A stretch of DNA of 64,000 nt from Paenibacillus sp. FSL K6-0276. Lineage in GTDB: Bacteria; Bacillota; Bacilli; Paenibacillales; Paenibacillaceae. This document shows positions 1-6,546 of this stretch, in pieces. The stretch spans positions 1,674,001-1,738,000 of the forward strand of contig NZ_CP150276.1 in the NCBI RefSeq assembly GCF_037977235.1, given 5' to 3'. The position numbers were made by a program, and so were the translations under genes. The notes beneath the pieces were generated by a model that worked only from the letters and a program-made list of their open reading frames with translations, searched no databases and was not told the DNA's origin. Position 1 is the stretch's first letter; each line of letters begins with the position of its first letter.

Positions 1-1
1 C

Positions 2-331
2 AGATTAAGCGACCTGCTCCAAATTAGCAGACCTACTGCGACACAAATGGTTAACAGTTTGGAGGAGAAGGGTTACGTGGTGCGAACAACGTCCGATACA
101 GATCGGCGAGTTGTATATATTGGTCTGACGAATAAAGGGGAGCAGATTTATGATACACAGATGGCTACTTTTTCTGGTATTCTAAGTGAAGTCACGGAAA
201 AAGTAGGTAAGAAAGAGATCGACCAGTTGATTTTTCTGTGTGATCGTTTTCAAGAAGCGGTGCATGAAGTTAGAAGCCGCCAGTTTTTTACTCCATCCGA
301 TGAAGCTCCGCTCGTTATGGATTCCGTATAG
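2..331 (+). CDS. MarR-family transcriptional regulator, 5' end outside the window
   Basis: The frame is open from the first bases of the window, so this is the C-terminal part of a longer gene; an internal ATG at 47 is not the real start. The visible part begins in the recognition helix of a winged helix-turn-helix (LLQISRPTATQMVNSLEEKG), followed by the wing with the D-RR signature (DTDRRVVYIGLT) and a C-terminal dimerisation helix. This order is typical of MarR repressors that bind a palindromic operator as dimers. About 110 residues are visible; the family is usually 140-160. Ligand and target are unknown because the upstream neighbour is cut off. A terminator-like hairpin follows directly. 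Confidence 0.85.
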   Translation, partial: RLSDLLQISRPTATQMVNSLEEKGYVVRTTSDTDRRVVYIGLTNKGEQIYDTQMATFSGILSEVTEKVGKKEIDQLIFLCDRFQEAVHEVRSRQFFTPSDEAPLVMDSV

Positions 332-341
332 CAACCATTAC

Positions 342-382
342 AAAAAGATATTTCGGTGCTTCTGACCGGAACGTCTTTTTTC
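342..382 (+). terminator. Rho-independent terminator after the MarR gene
   Basis: A 14-base stem (AAAGATATTTCGGT with ACCGGAACGTCTTT, two G-U pairs and one mismatch) closes a short loop and runs into a T tract. It separates the MarR gene from the phosphatase. Confidence 0.7.
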
Positions 383-394
383 TGCATCCAGCGC

Positions 395-411
395 AAGGAG
401 GAAATACAATC
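395..411 (+). promoter_or_regulatory. Ribosome binding site that supports the ATC start
   Basis: AAGGAGG at 395-401 is followed by a 7-base spacer and ATC at 409-411. The site decides the start of the phosphatase, because no standard start codon lies at a suitable distance in the right frame. Confidence 0.6.
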
Positions 412-1146
412 AGGACATTAGCGATTAGTGATATTCACGGAAGTTATTCTGAATTCAACGCATTGTTAAAAAAAGTGAACTATCGTCCACCCGAAGACAA
501 GCTCATTCTGATGGGAGATTATGTGGATAGAGGTCTCAATAGTAAAGGTGTTGTGGATCAAGTCATGACCCTGAAGCGGGAATGGGACGTTACTGTTCTA
601 AAAGGCAATCACGATAAAATGGCATATGATGCGCTCACCAGCGAAGATGATAAACTGGATACACATTGGCTGAGCAACGGCGGTTTGTATACATTGTTGA
701 GCTATTGTGACACGGATTCTGACTTTTTTAAAGAGGGTTTTGGCTGGAAGGATTATATGTTGCTGAAAGAAGATATTAGAAAGAAATACAAACATCATTT
801 GGATTTTCTAAGTTCATTGCCGCTTTATCATGAGACAGAAGAGCATATTTTTGTTCACGCAGGCATTAATCCATTAGTAGAGAATTGGAAGCAGCAGAAG
901 CCGTATGATTTTATTTGGATCAGAGAAGCATTTTATACGAATCCGGTAGTTAGCACTAATAAAACGGTTATTTTCGGTCATACTTCGACGATGGATCTAT
1001 ATGATTCGGAAGAAATCTGGTTTAGTCCGCAGGGGGATAAAATTGGGGTGGACGGTGGATGCGCATACGGTCAACGTTTGAACTGCTTGGAGATTTCTGG
1101 AGGGCAATACATCACACATTTTGTTCGGAATGGGGAGAAGCCTTGA
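409..1146 (+). CDS. Metallophosphoesterase (serine/threonine protein phosphatase type), apparent ATC start
   Basis: A calcineurin-like phosphoesterase of the bacterial PPP type. Visible motifs are D-x-H-G (ISDIHGSY), GDYVDRG, GNHD and a later H-A-G (FVHAGINP), which together supply the dinuclear metal site. Conventional starts in this frame begin only at TTG 463, which would remove the first metal-binding motif. Upstream the frame stays open and reads I-R-T-L-A-I-S-D-I-H-G from an ATC at 409, eight bases after a very good AAGGAGG at 395-401. MRTLxISDIHG is the usual N-terminus of the family, so translation most likely starts at this ATC, giving about 245 residues. No in-frame ATG, GTG or TTG lies between the ribosome binding site and the D-x-H motif. 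A substitution or sequence error at 411 is the alternative. Confidence 0.85.
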   Translation: MRTLAISDIHGSYSEFNALLKKVNYRPPEDKLILMGDYVDRGLNSKGVVDQVMTLKREWDVTVLKGNHDKMAYDALTSEDDKLDTHWLSNGGLYTLLSYCDTDSDFFKEGFGWKDYMLLKEDIRKKYKHHLDFLSSLPLYHETEEHIFVHAGINPLVENWKQQKPYDFIWIREAFYTNPVVSTNKTVIFGHTSTMDLYDSEEIWFSPQGDKIGVDGGCAYGQRLNCLEISGGQYITHFVRNGEKP

Positions 1147-1162
1147 GCTGTCTCCCTTTTTT
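1133..1162 (+). terminator. Terminator overlapping the end of the phosphatase gene
   Basis: GGGAGA (1133-1138) and TCTCCC (1151-1156) form a six-pair stem whose loop contains the stop codon, followed by six T. It is short, so moderate confidence. Confidence 0.5.
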
Positions 1163-1255
1163 GCGTTAGTCATGAAATGAACTTAAGAAAATGTAGAATA
1201 GCACTGTATAAAACGCAAACTACGTATAAAATAAAGATAGTAGGGGGTGTAATAG

Positions 1256-2293
1256 GTGAATGCAAATAACAAATATCATATCCTCATGCAAGGGACCATC
1301 AGCAAAAATGTGAGCGAAATCTGTAAGGAGTTTGGTATTTCCCGGACGATCTATTATCAGTGGTGTAAAGCTTACCAACAACAGGGTATGGATGGACTTG
1401 CGGAGAAGGACCGAAAACCGGTAATGCCTAATAAAGTAGATAAGCGGACGGAAAGATTGATCTTAAAATATGTTGCCAAGTTCCCTGAAGATGGGCCTAA
1501 GCGAATCTTTTATGAACTGCAGGATGAGGGTGTGCAAATAGGGGAGTCAGGTATTTATAATGTGCTGCGTCGAAACGGACTTAGTAAGAGAGTAGAGCGT
1601 GAGGCTTACGCCAAAGAAGTCAAAGAAAAGAAGGGCTACGGGGCACAATCCACTAAAACCAATGGGGGTAAAGAGAGACAGAAACCTCTAGACTATAAGA
1701 TGAAGAATCCGGAAAATGCTCACCCCGGTTATATGTGCCAACAGAGTATTAGCTATATGGGCGTGTTCCCAAGGGTAGGGAAAGTGTATCAATACGTGAT
1801 CTACGATGCCTATTCTAGATTAAGCTTAGTTAAGCTTTATAATCGGAAGTCTACTATTCATTTTATCGATTTTATGCATCTGAAGGTCATCCCATTGATG
1901 AAGACATTAGAATTTCAAATCGACAATCTGGTTACGAACAAGAGTCGCGAATTTACTACGAACTGGGATAGAGGTAAACATAAATACAGCGATTTTTTAC
2001 ATAAGAACAACATTAATCAAGTAGCCATAACTGCAGACCAGACAGAGATATTTCAGCCTTTACAGCAATTTGTTGCGGTGTTGACGAAAGAATTTTACCA
2101 GCAGGCTTGGGCGGATGATACGATAGATTCCTTTGATACTTTAGAAAAGCGCTTACATGAATATTTGAGGACCTATAACTTCAGTAGGGTAATAACAGAC
2201 GGACCTAATCAAGGTAAAATACCATCAGATGTCGCACTTGAGTATACCGGTCAGCATGAGACCTTGCCATTATGGTTATTTACAAGGAGATAA
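1256..2293 (+). CDS. IS481-like transposase homologue with degenerate catalytic site
   Basis: The protein has 345 residues. Residues 1-70 form a helix-turn-helix of the IS481/IS3 type (VSEICKEFGISRTIYYQW), followed by a second helical region and an integrase-like fold recognisable by VGKVYQYVIYDAYSRLSLV and FQIDN..REF. The DDE triad is not intact. The first Asp, normally in a W-x-x-D-x-T-Y motif, reads QQSISYMG; the second Asp is present in QIDN but without the usual Gly; the position of the Glu in N-G-x-x-E-R reads PLQQF. I see no terminal inverted repeats around the gene. It is followed after three bases by an FAD amine oxidase whose ribosome binding site lies inside its last codons. I infer a domesticated DNA-binding protein rather than an active mobile element. 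GTG start at 1256 after TAGGGGGTG. Confidence 0.75.
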   Translation: MNANNKYHILMQGTISKNVSEICKEFGISRTIYYQWCKAYQQQGMDGLAEKDRKPVMPNKVDKRTERLILKYVAKFPEDGPKRIFYELQDEGVQIGESGIYNVLRRNGLSKRVEREAYAKEVKEKKGYGAQSTKTNGGKERQKPLDYKMKNPENAHPGYMCQQSISYMGVFPRVGKVYQYVIYDAYSRLSLVKLYNRKSTIHFIDFMHLKVIPLMKTLEFQIDNLVTNKSREFTTNWDRGKHKYSDFLHKNNINQVAITADQTEIFQPLQQFVAVLTKEFYQQAWADDTIDSFDTLEKRLHEYLRTYNFSRVITDGPNQGKIPSDVALEYTGQHETLPLWLFTRR

Positions 2294-2296
2294 CGG

Positions 2297-3559
2297 ATGA
2301 TGACTAATGTGAAGTATGAAGACAGGATAGGTATCATCGGTGCAGGGATTTCTGGGGTTACAGCTGCCTACCAACTAGCGAAAAAAGGATATACCCATAT
2401 TACTCTCCTTGAGAAGTCGGACCGAGTAGGTGGCAAATGTCATTCGATTGAATACAAAGGGAAAACCTATGAAATGGGAACCCTAATCGGCTTGCCAACT
2501 TATAAACATACGATAGAACTCATGAGAGAGTACGATCTTATGGATAAGGGGCCACTCTTAGAACGGGGATTTTTTGATACAACTGGGCGGAAGACTTCAC
2601 AGATTCCTATGGACCAGATTCAGGTGTTTGCACAAGAATTCAAACGGTTGCCGGATATTTTGAAGCGTTATAAGTCACTTCAAAAACCGGGTTTTCTCCA
2701 CTTGCCACCAGATCTATGTCAGCCTTTTTCAGAGTGGTGTGCAGAGAATGAGCTGTCTGTCCTTGGACAGGTTTACATGCATTACTTCAATACCTTTGGT
2801 TTCGGTAGTATCCATGATGTGCCTGCTGCATATGTGTTGAAATTTCTAACTTACGATAATCTATTATCCTTTATTGAGATCACTCACATGATTACCTGGC
2901 CTAAGGGAGTCACTGAACTCATTAGAAGAATGGCCGACCAAGTAGAGGATCTGCGTCTGACTTGTGAAGTGCTTCATATGGAGCAAGAGATAAACGGTCA
3001 GATTCGGGTGGAAACGAGCCAGGATATCTTTTATTTTGACAAGGTTATTTATACAGCTTCCTTAGAGCATCTAGGCGATATGGTTCACTTATCATCGGAG
3101 GACAGAACGTTATTAGAGTGCATTACCTACGAACAGTTTCGGGTATATGCCTACAGAGTGAAGGGGTTACCGGAGCTTTCCGGATATATCCCCTGCAACA
3201 TGAATCCTGAACGTAAGGGACATATGATGGCATGGTATTACAGGTGGGCAGACATGGGGACAACGGATCTAGTTACGGTTTATGTAGCGGAGAATGATGA
3301 AATGACAGATCTAGAGATGCGGGAAAAGGTAGAAAATAAACTTCGCGAGCTTGGCGGCGAGAACATTCGTCTGTATATGATGAAGCGCTGGAAGCAGTTC
3401 CCTCATGTAGATTCTAATGCGATCCGTGAAGGCTTTTATGAACGGCTTGATCAGATGCAGGGGAGAGATAAGATCTATTATGCTGGAGAAATCATGAATT
3501 TTCCTACACTGGAGAACTGTATCGTATATTCGAAATACTTGGTTGAAAGATTTTTTTAA
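2297..3559 (+). CDS. FAD-dependent amine oxidase / NAD(P)-binding oxidoreductase
   Basis: A flavoprotein of 420 residues of the amine oxidase or protoporphyrinogen-oxidase-like superfamily. An N-terminal Rossmann motif (IGIIGAGISGVTAAYQLAKK, residues 9-28) is followed by an acidic residue at the end of the second strand (LLEKSDRVGGKCHS), the usual dinucleotide-binding arrangement. Near the C-terminus IYYAGEIMNFPTLENC fits the second FAD contact of this family. No membrane segment or signal peptide is evident, so it is probably cytoplasmic. It is almost certainly translated with the preceding transposase-like gene: the gap is three bases and AAGGAGAT (2284-2291) lies within that gene. ATG codons at 2297 and 2300 are both possible starts. 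The substrate cannot be told from sequence. Confidence 0.82.
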   Translation: MMTNVKYEDRIGIIGAGISGVTAAYQLAKKGYTHITLLEKSDRVGGKCHSIEYKGKTYEMGTLIGLPTYKHTIELMREYDLMDKGPLLERGFFDTTGRKTSQIPMDQIQVFAQEFKRLPDILKRYKSLQKPGFLHLPPDLCQPFSEWCAENELSVLGQVYMHYFNTFGFGSIHDVPAAYVLKFLTYDNLLSFIEITHMITWPKGVTELIRRMADQVEDLRLTCEVLHMEQEINGQIRVETSQDIFYFDKVIYTASLEHLGDMVHLSSEDRTLLECITYEQFRVYAYRVKGLPELSGYIPCNMNPERKGHMMAWYYRWADMGTTDLVTVYVAENDEMTDLEMREKVENKLRELGGENIRLYMMKRWKQFPHVDSNAIREGFYERLDQMQGRDKIYYAGEIMNFPTLENCIVYSKYLVERFF

Positions 3560-3576
3560 AATAGAGCTGTGAGTAG

Positions 3577-3614
3577 CCTTGTCCACAAAGAAATTTGTCG
3601 ACAAGGTTTTTTTT
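3577..3614 (+). terminator. Strong terminator after the amine oxidase
   Basis: CCTTGTC (3577-3583) pairs with GACAAGG (3600-3606), with an inner ACAAA/TTTGT stem and a run of eight T. It ends the two-gene unit before the DUF5692 gene. Confidence 0.85.
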
Positions 3615-3936
3615 ACATTGCATAAAGTATATATTTGGGGCCCCCCGCAAAGTACCTGAGTATACATCGAAGCAAAATTCCACTTTGTGGGGATATTTTA
3701 CGTTCAAGTTAGGTTTACAGTGTGTAGTTCTGCAGACATATATTCTAATAGATTCCCCTATTTGGGGTAGGTCCCTTGATAATTTTCAGTACTATTGATG
3801 TGTAAACTCAACTCGAAATGAGACTATTAAAACCTTGATAAATCAACGTTTTGAGCGGTTTGATCGTTCGGAGTGGGATGGGATATATTGGACTCAAGAC
3901 ATAACTTATATACAAAACTTTAAGGAGGAATAAATC
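3615..3936. other. Intergenic region with hairpin and possible promoter
   Basis: No convincing gene. It holds the CCCCGCAAAGT hairpin described separately, a small CCCC-TATTT-GGGG dyad at 3755-3767, and a possible promoter for the DUF5692 gene (TTGATC at 3860-3865, 18-base spacer, TATATT at 3884-3889). A short open frame at 3595-3798 has no ribosome binding site and no recognisable content. Confidence 0.45.
3643..3692. repeat. Hairpin CCCCGCAAAGT / ACTTTGTGGGG, copy 1
   Basis: An 11-base stem with one G-U pair (3643-3653 and 3682-3692) closes a 28-base loop. The same stem occurs at 13310-13361, in both cases upstream of a gene. Confidence 0.6.
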
Positions 3937-4854
3937 ATGTTTTTATTCGAATCGATTCCCTGGTACTCTGCTCTAATGTGGTTAGTGGTACTTGCAGGAT
4001 TAATGATTTTCAACGAAATAGCTCGAAAGAGCAAGTGGTTTTCAATCATTCTGTTTATAGTTGTCCCTATTGTTCTTACCGTAGCGGTTTGGCCAAATAC
4101 GGCAGGCGAAGGCTCCAGTACTGGAACATGGTTTCACTGGGTAAAAGTTTATTCTGCCTTGGCAGGATGTATAGGGTTCATGGCTATCCGTTATGTTAAA
4201 GGTTGGGACAAGAACAAATATATATTAATGTTCCCGGCTATTATCCTTGCAGTTAACATTCTTGAAGCGGTTATCCGTGATTTCCAAGTGTACAGTTTGC
4301 AGGGCATGGTGGATGGCGTAATGATGGTAGGTGGTCCTTGGAACATTATGAACGGGATCGCAGGTATTTTGAACATTATTACGATTTCTGGTTGGATGGG
4401 TATTGTTATTAGTAAAGACAAGAGTAAGGATATGTTGTGGCCCGACCAGCTTTGGTTCTGGATCATTGCTTATGACATTTGGAACTTTGCCTATGTATAT
4501 AACGCAGTTTCTGACCATTCCTTCTATGCAGGCGCAGCCCTTTTGATCTCTTGTACCATTCCAGCGTTCTTCTTCAAAAAAGGGGCGTGGCTGCAGCACC
4601 GTGCACAAACTTTGGCAATTTGGATGATGTTTACGATGTCTTTCCCAGCGTTTGTTGGCGATTCAAAGTTCTCCGTACAATCTTCTCACAGCGAAACGGC
4701 ACTTTGGGTTGTGAGTGCATTATCTTTAGCAGCTAATATTGCAGTGTTTGTCTATCACTTCTATAAAATTAACAAACACAAACGCAATCCGCTTAAAGTG
4801 GAAGTTTATACAGATTTAGCGGCTTATAAGACGATTGCTGAGAGTGCGAAATAA
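3937..4854 (+). CDS. DUF5692 family membrane protein
   Basis: An integral membrane protein of 305 residues with about eight hydrophobic segments, starting with FESIPWYSALMWLVVLAGLMI and spread over the whole length, and a short basic cytoplasmic tail (INKHKRNPLK). I recognise the sequence as the DUF5692 type (WFHWVKVYSALAGC, GGPWNIMNGIAGILN, WFWIIAYDIWNFAYVYN); the function of the family is not known to me. Conserved Trp, His and Asn residues inside predicted helices suggest a defined core rather than a simple pore. The start is set by a perfect TAAGGAGG ten bases upstream. A terminator precedes and another follows, so it is probably monocistronic. Confidence 0.75.
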   Translation: MFLFESIPWYSALMWLVVLAGLMIFNEIARKSKWFSIILFIVVPIVLTVAVWPNTAGEGSSTGTWFHWVKVYSALAGCIGFMAIRYVKGWDKNKYILMFPAIILAVNILEAVIRDFQVYSLQGMVDGVMMVGGPWNIMNGIAGILNIITISGWMGIVISKDKSKDMLWPDQLWFWIIAYDIWNFAYVYNAVSDHSFYAGAALLISCTIPAFFFKKGAWLQHRAQTLAIWMMFTMSFPAFVGDSKFSVQSSHSETALWVVSALSLAANIAVFVYHFYKINKHKRNPLKVEVYTDLAAYKTIAESAK

Positions 4855-4880
4855 TAGAGATATTATAATGATATTAAAAG

Positions 4881-4921
4881 AAAGAAGTTCCAGCCTTGTT
4901 AGGGTTGGAACTTCTTTTTTT
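4881..4921 (+). terminator. Terminator of the DUF5692 gene
   Basis: A perfect 14-base stem, AAGAAGTTCCAGCC with GGTTGGAACTTCTT allowing G-U, a 7-base loop and seven T. Confidence 0.9.
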
Positions 4922-4953
4922 ACGTAAATGTAAGGATCGTTCAAGGGTATAAA

Positions 4954-5080
4954 CCTGCAAAAGTACATTTTTTAATGATACGAAGAGGGCTAGAGCATTA
5001 ATTCCTGCAAATCCGCAGTTATTCTTGCTCCAGAATAAGCCTTCGAGCCATAAGTGAAGATTTACCTGTACTTTTGCAGG
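4954..5080. repeat. Palindrome array C (three units)
   Basis: CCTGCAAAAGTACA at 4954-4967 is repeated as its exact inverse at 5067-5080. A related dyad, CTGCA-AATC-CGCAG, lies between them at 5005-5018. With five-base arms and four-base cores the linkers are 36 and 47 nt, the same as in arrays at 10959 and 19943. The 47-base linker holds a hairpin TTATTCT (5019-5025) with AGAATAA (5032-5038). The function is unknown. Confidence 0.65.
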
Positions 5081-5114
5081 CTTTCTCTAGTCCTGCGAAA
5101 GGTTTGGGTGAATA

Positions 5115-5984
5115 CTAGTGAAGACCCACATCCATAGGCTTCTGCTTCTGCGCACGAAACTCTTTCCTTTTGATATAAAATAAGATACAAGTCAGCAAAA
5201 ACACACAGATTAAAGTTGCCGTATACGTAAAACTGCTATCCCAAAACATAAGCTGAACATTCATTAAGGAGTGAACGCCTATCACGAAAAATAGATTGTT
5301 GGTTAAGACATAGAGTAATGAGAAAATGACCCCTAGAATTACAAGAATGATAAAATCATAAACAAAGTCCATTCCGACTAATCCCGTATAGATCCGGTTT
5401 GGGATATGTATGGCAGCAAAGATCGATTGTGAGATGAACATTGCATAAACAATGCGTGAAGTATTGCTGTTGATTCTTTGTAATAAAAGATAGATTTGAA
5501 CAAGCAGAAAGCCCCGAAATAAGACTTCTTCCAATAAAGCATTTCCGAAAATCTGACCCAAGAGTTCACCAAAGACGACATTCGAGTTTCTAAAAATATC
5601 ATCGTTGAATGATAAACTTGAGTGAGTCAGTAGTGTCATACATAAATCAACAATGTTAATAGCGAGCCAAAATAGAAAAGTACCAATAAGTCCTGCTAAT
5701 AATTTATTCTTTTTTAACCCCAAATCCCTTAGAGATAATTTAGCTATCATACATAAGAAAATAACCACTTCTAATACAAGACCGAACAGATTTGCAGCTA
5801 ACGTTTCGTTGATCCATCCGCTTGTGCTTTTGGCAATAATGCTTAAAGTTCCATTTTCAAAAAGGATGAGGTTAACCATTAAAGTGAAGAGAATATGAAT
5901 AAAAATGAGACTAACAATAAAACGTAGCGGTGTAGGTTTAATTTCAAATATTGATGGCATATCGGTTACTTTATTGCTCAGCAT
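5115..5984 (-). CDS. CPBP family intramembrane metalloprotease
   Basis: A polytopic membrane protein of 289 residues from the CAAX-protease and bacteriocin-processing family. The signature E-E-x-x-x-R is in NALLEEVLFRGFL, followed by FAAIHIPN and the last motif VIGVHSLMN; these Glu and His residues form the metal site inside the membrane. About eight hydrophobic segments surround them. AAGGAGG lies nine bases before the ATG. Family members process prenylated or peptide substrates or give immunity to bacteriocins; which applies here cannot be told, since no bacteriocin gene is adjacent. The gene is convergent with the DUF5692 gene, and array C lies in the gap between their ends. Confidence 0.88.
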   Translation of the reverse strand: MLSNKVTDMPSIFEIKPTPLRFIVSLIFIHILFTLMVNLILFENGTLSIIAKSTSGWINETLAANLFGLVLEVVIFLCMIAKLSLRDLGLKKNKLLAGLIGTFLFWLAINIVDLCMTLLTHSSLSFNDDIFRNSNVVFGELLGQIFGNALLEEVLFRGFLLVQIYLLLQRINSNTSRIVYAMFISQSIFAAIHIPNRIYTGLVGMDFVYDFIILVILGVIFSLLYVLTNNLFFVIGVHSLMNVQLMFWDSSFTYTATLICVFLLTCILFYIKRKEFRAQKQKPMDVGLH

Positions 5985-6150
5985 GATTTGTAATCCTCCT
6001 TATTTTTCACCTGAGAATCGAGCATTCTGGAGCGCTGTTCATAATACATAATTTCCCATAATATACCTGAGATTTTACCATATTCTTCAGTACTCGAGTT
6101 CACCATTATAAAAATCATATCTCCTCTCTAATCCTTCACACTTCCCTAGA
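5985..6150. other. Intergenic region between divergent CPBP and alaS
   Basis: AT-rich DNA that must carry the CPBP promoter on the minus strand. I see no clear repeat or small gene here. The alaS promoter and leader begin at 6151. Confidence 0.4.
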
Positions 6151-6179
6151 TTGACAGATGCAGGGGCACTGGCTATACT
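6151..6179 (+). promoter_or_regulatory. Sigma-A type promoter of the alaS leader
   Basis: TTGACA at 6151-6156, a 17-base spacer and TATACT at 6174-6179. It is placed just before the T-box leader. Confidence 0.8.
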
Positions 6180-6199
6180 TGAAATGTTAAAATGCAAAT

Positions 6200-6475
6200 C
6201 GGATAAAACGTTGATGAAAATGAAGTACGCCGGAGGATGGCTTGATCAGAGAACAGGTTCCTTTACGAAATCATTTCGTAATGGCTGTGAGAACCTTGAA
6301 GACAGGCCGGTGGAAAGCTAATTTCGGAGTGTGAGATCACAAGCTCACCGGGGGCACCCGTTATCAGCCGCGACAAGGCGATCGTCTGTAGCTTTCCCGT
6401 AAATCGGGTCAAGGCGATAACCAGGGTGGTACCGCGATATTAATCGTCCCTGAATTATTCAGGGGCGTTTTTTTG
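6200..6475 (+). promoter_or_regulatory. T-box leader controlling alaS (tRNA-Ala sensing)
   Basis: The T-box sequence AGGGTGGTACCGCG is at 6423-6436; its TGGT can pair with the ACCA end of uncharged tRNA. In stem I an AGTA (6224-6227) faces GAA (6313-6315) across a six-pair stem (6228-6233 with 6307-6312), the S-turn of the specifier loop. The next triplet after one base is GCT (6317-6319), an alanine codon, so the specifier agrees with the gene. The terminator stem is CGTCCCTGAA (6445-6454) with TTCAGGGGCG (6458-6467) and a T run. Uncharged tRNA-Ala should favour the antiterminator and read-through into alaS. Confidence 0.93.
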
Positions 6476-6546
6476 TTTTTGTTTTTTAGCATTTTGTAAA
6501 TTCCGGCTTAGGTGCCGAATTAATGATGAGACGGGAGCTGTAAACA

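Noticed and set aside
1256..2293. Active IS481 insertion sequence
   Set aside because: Two catalytic residues are replaced, no inverted ends were seen, and the gene is coupled to a flavoenzyme gene.
3595..3798. Small open frame after the amine oxidase
   Set aside because: It starts within the terminator, has no ribosome binding site and spans a hairpin; the composition is not protein-like.
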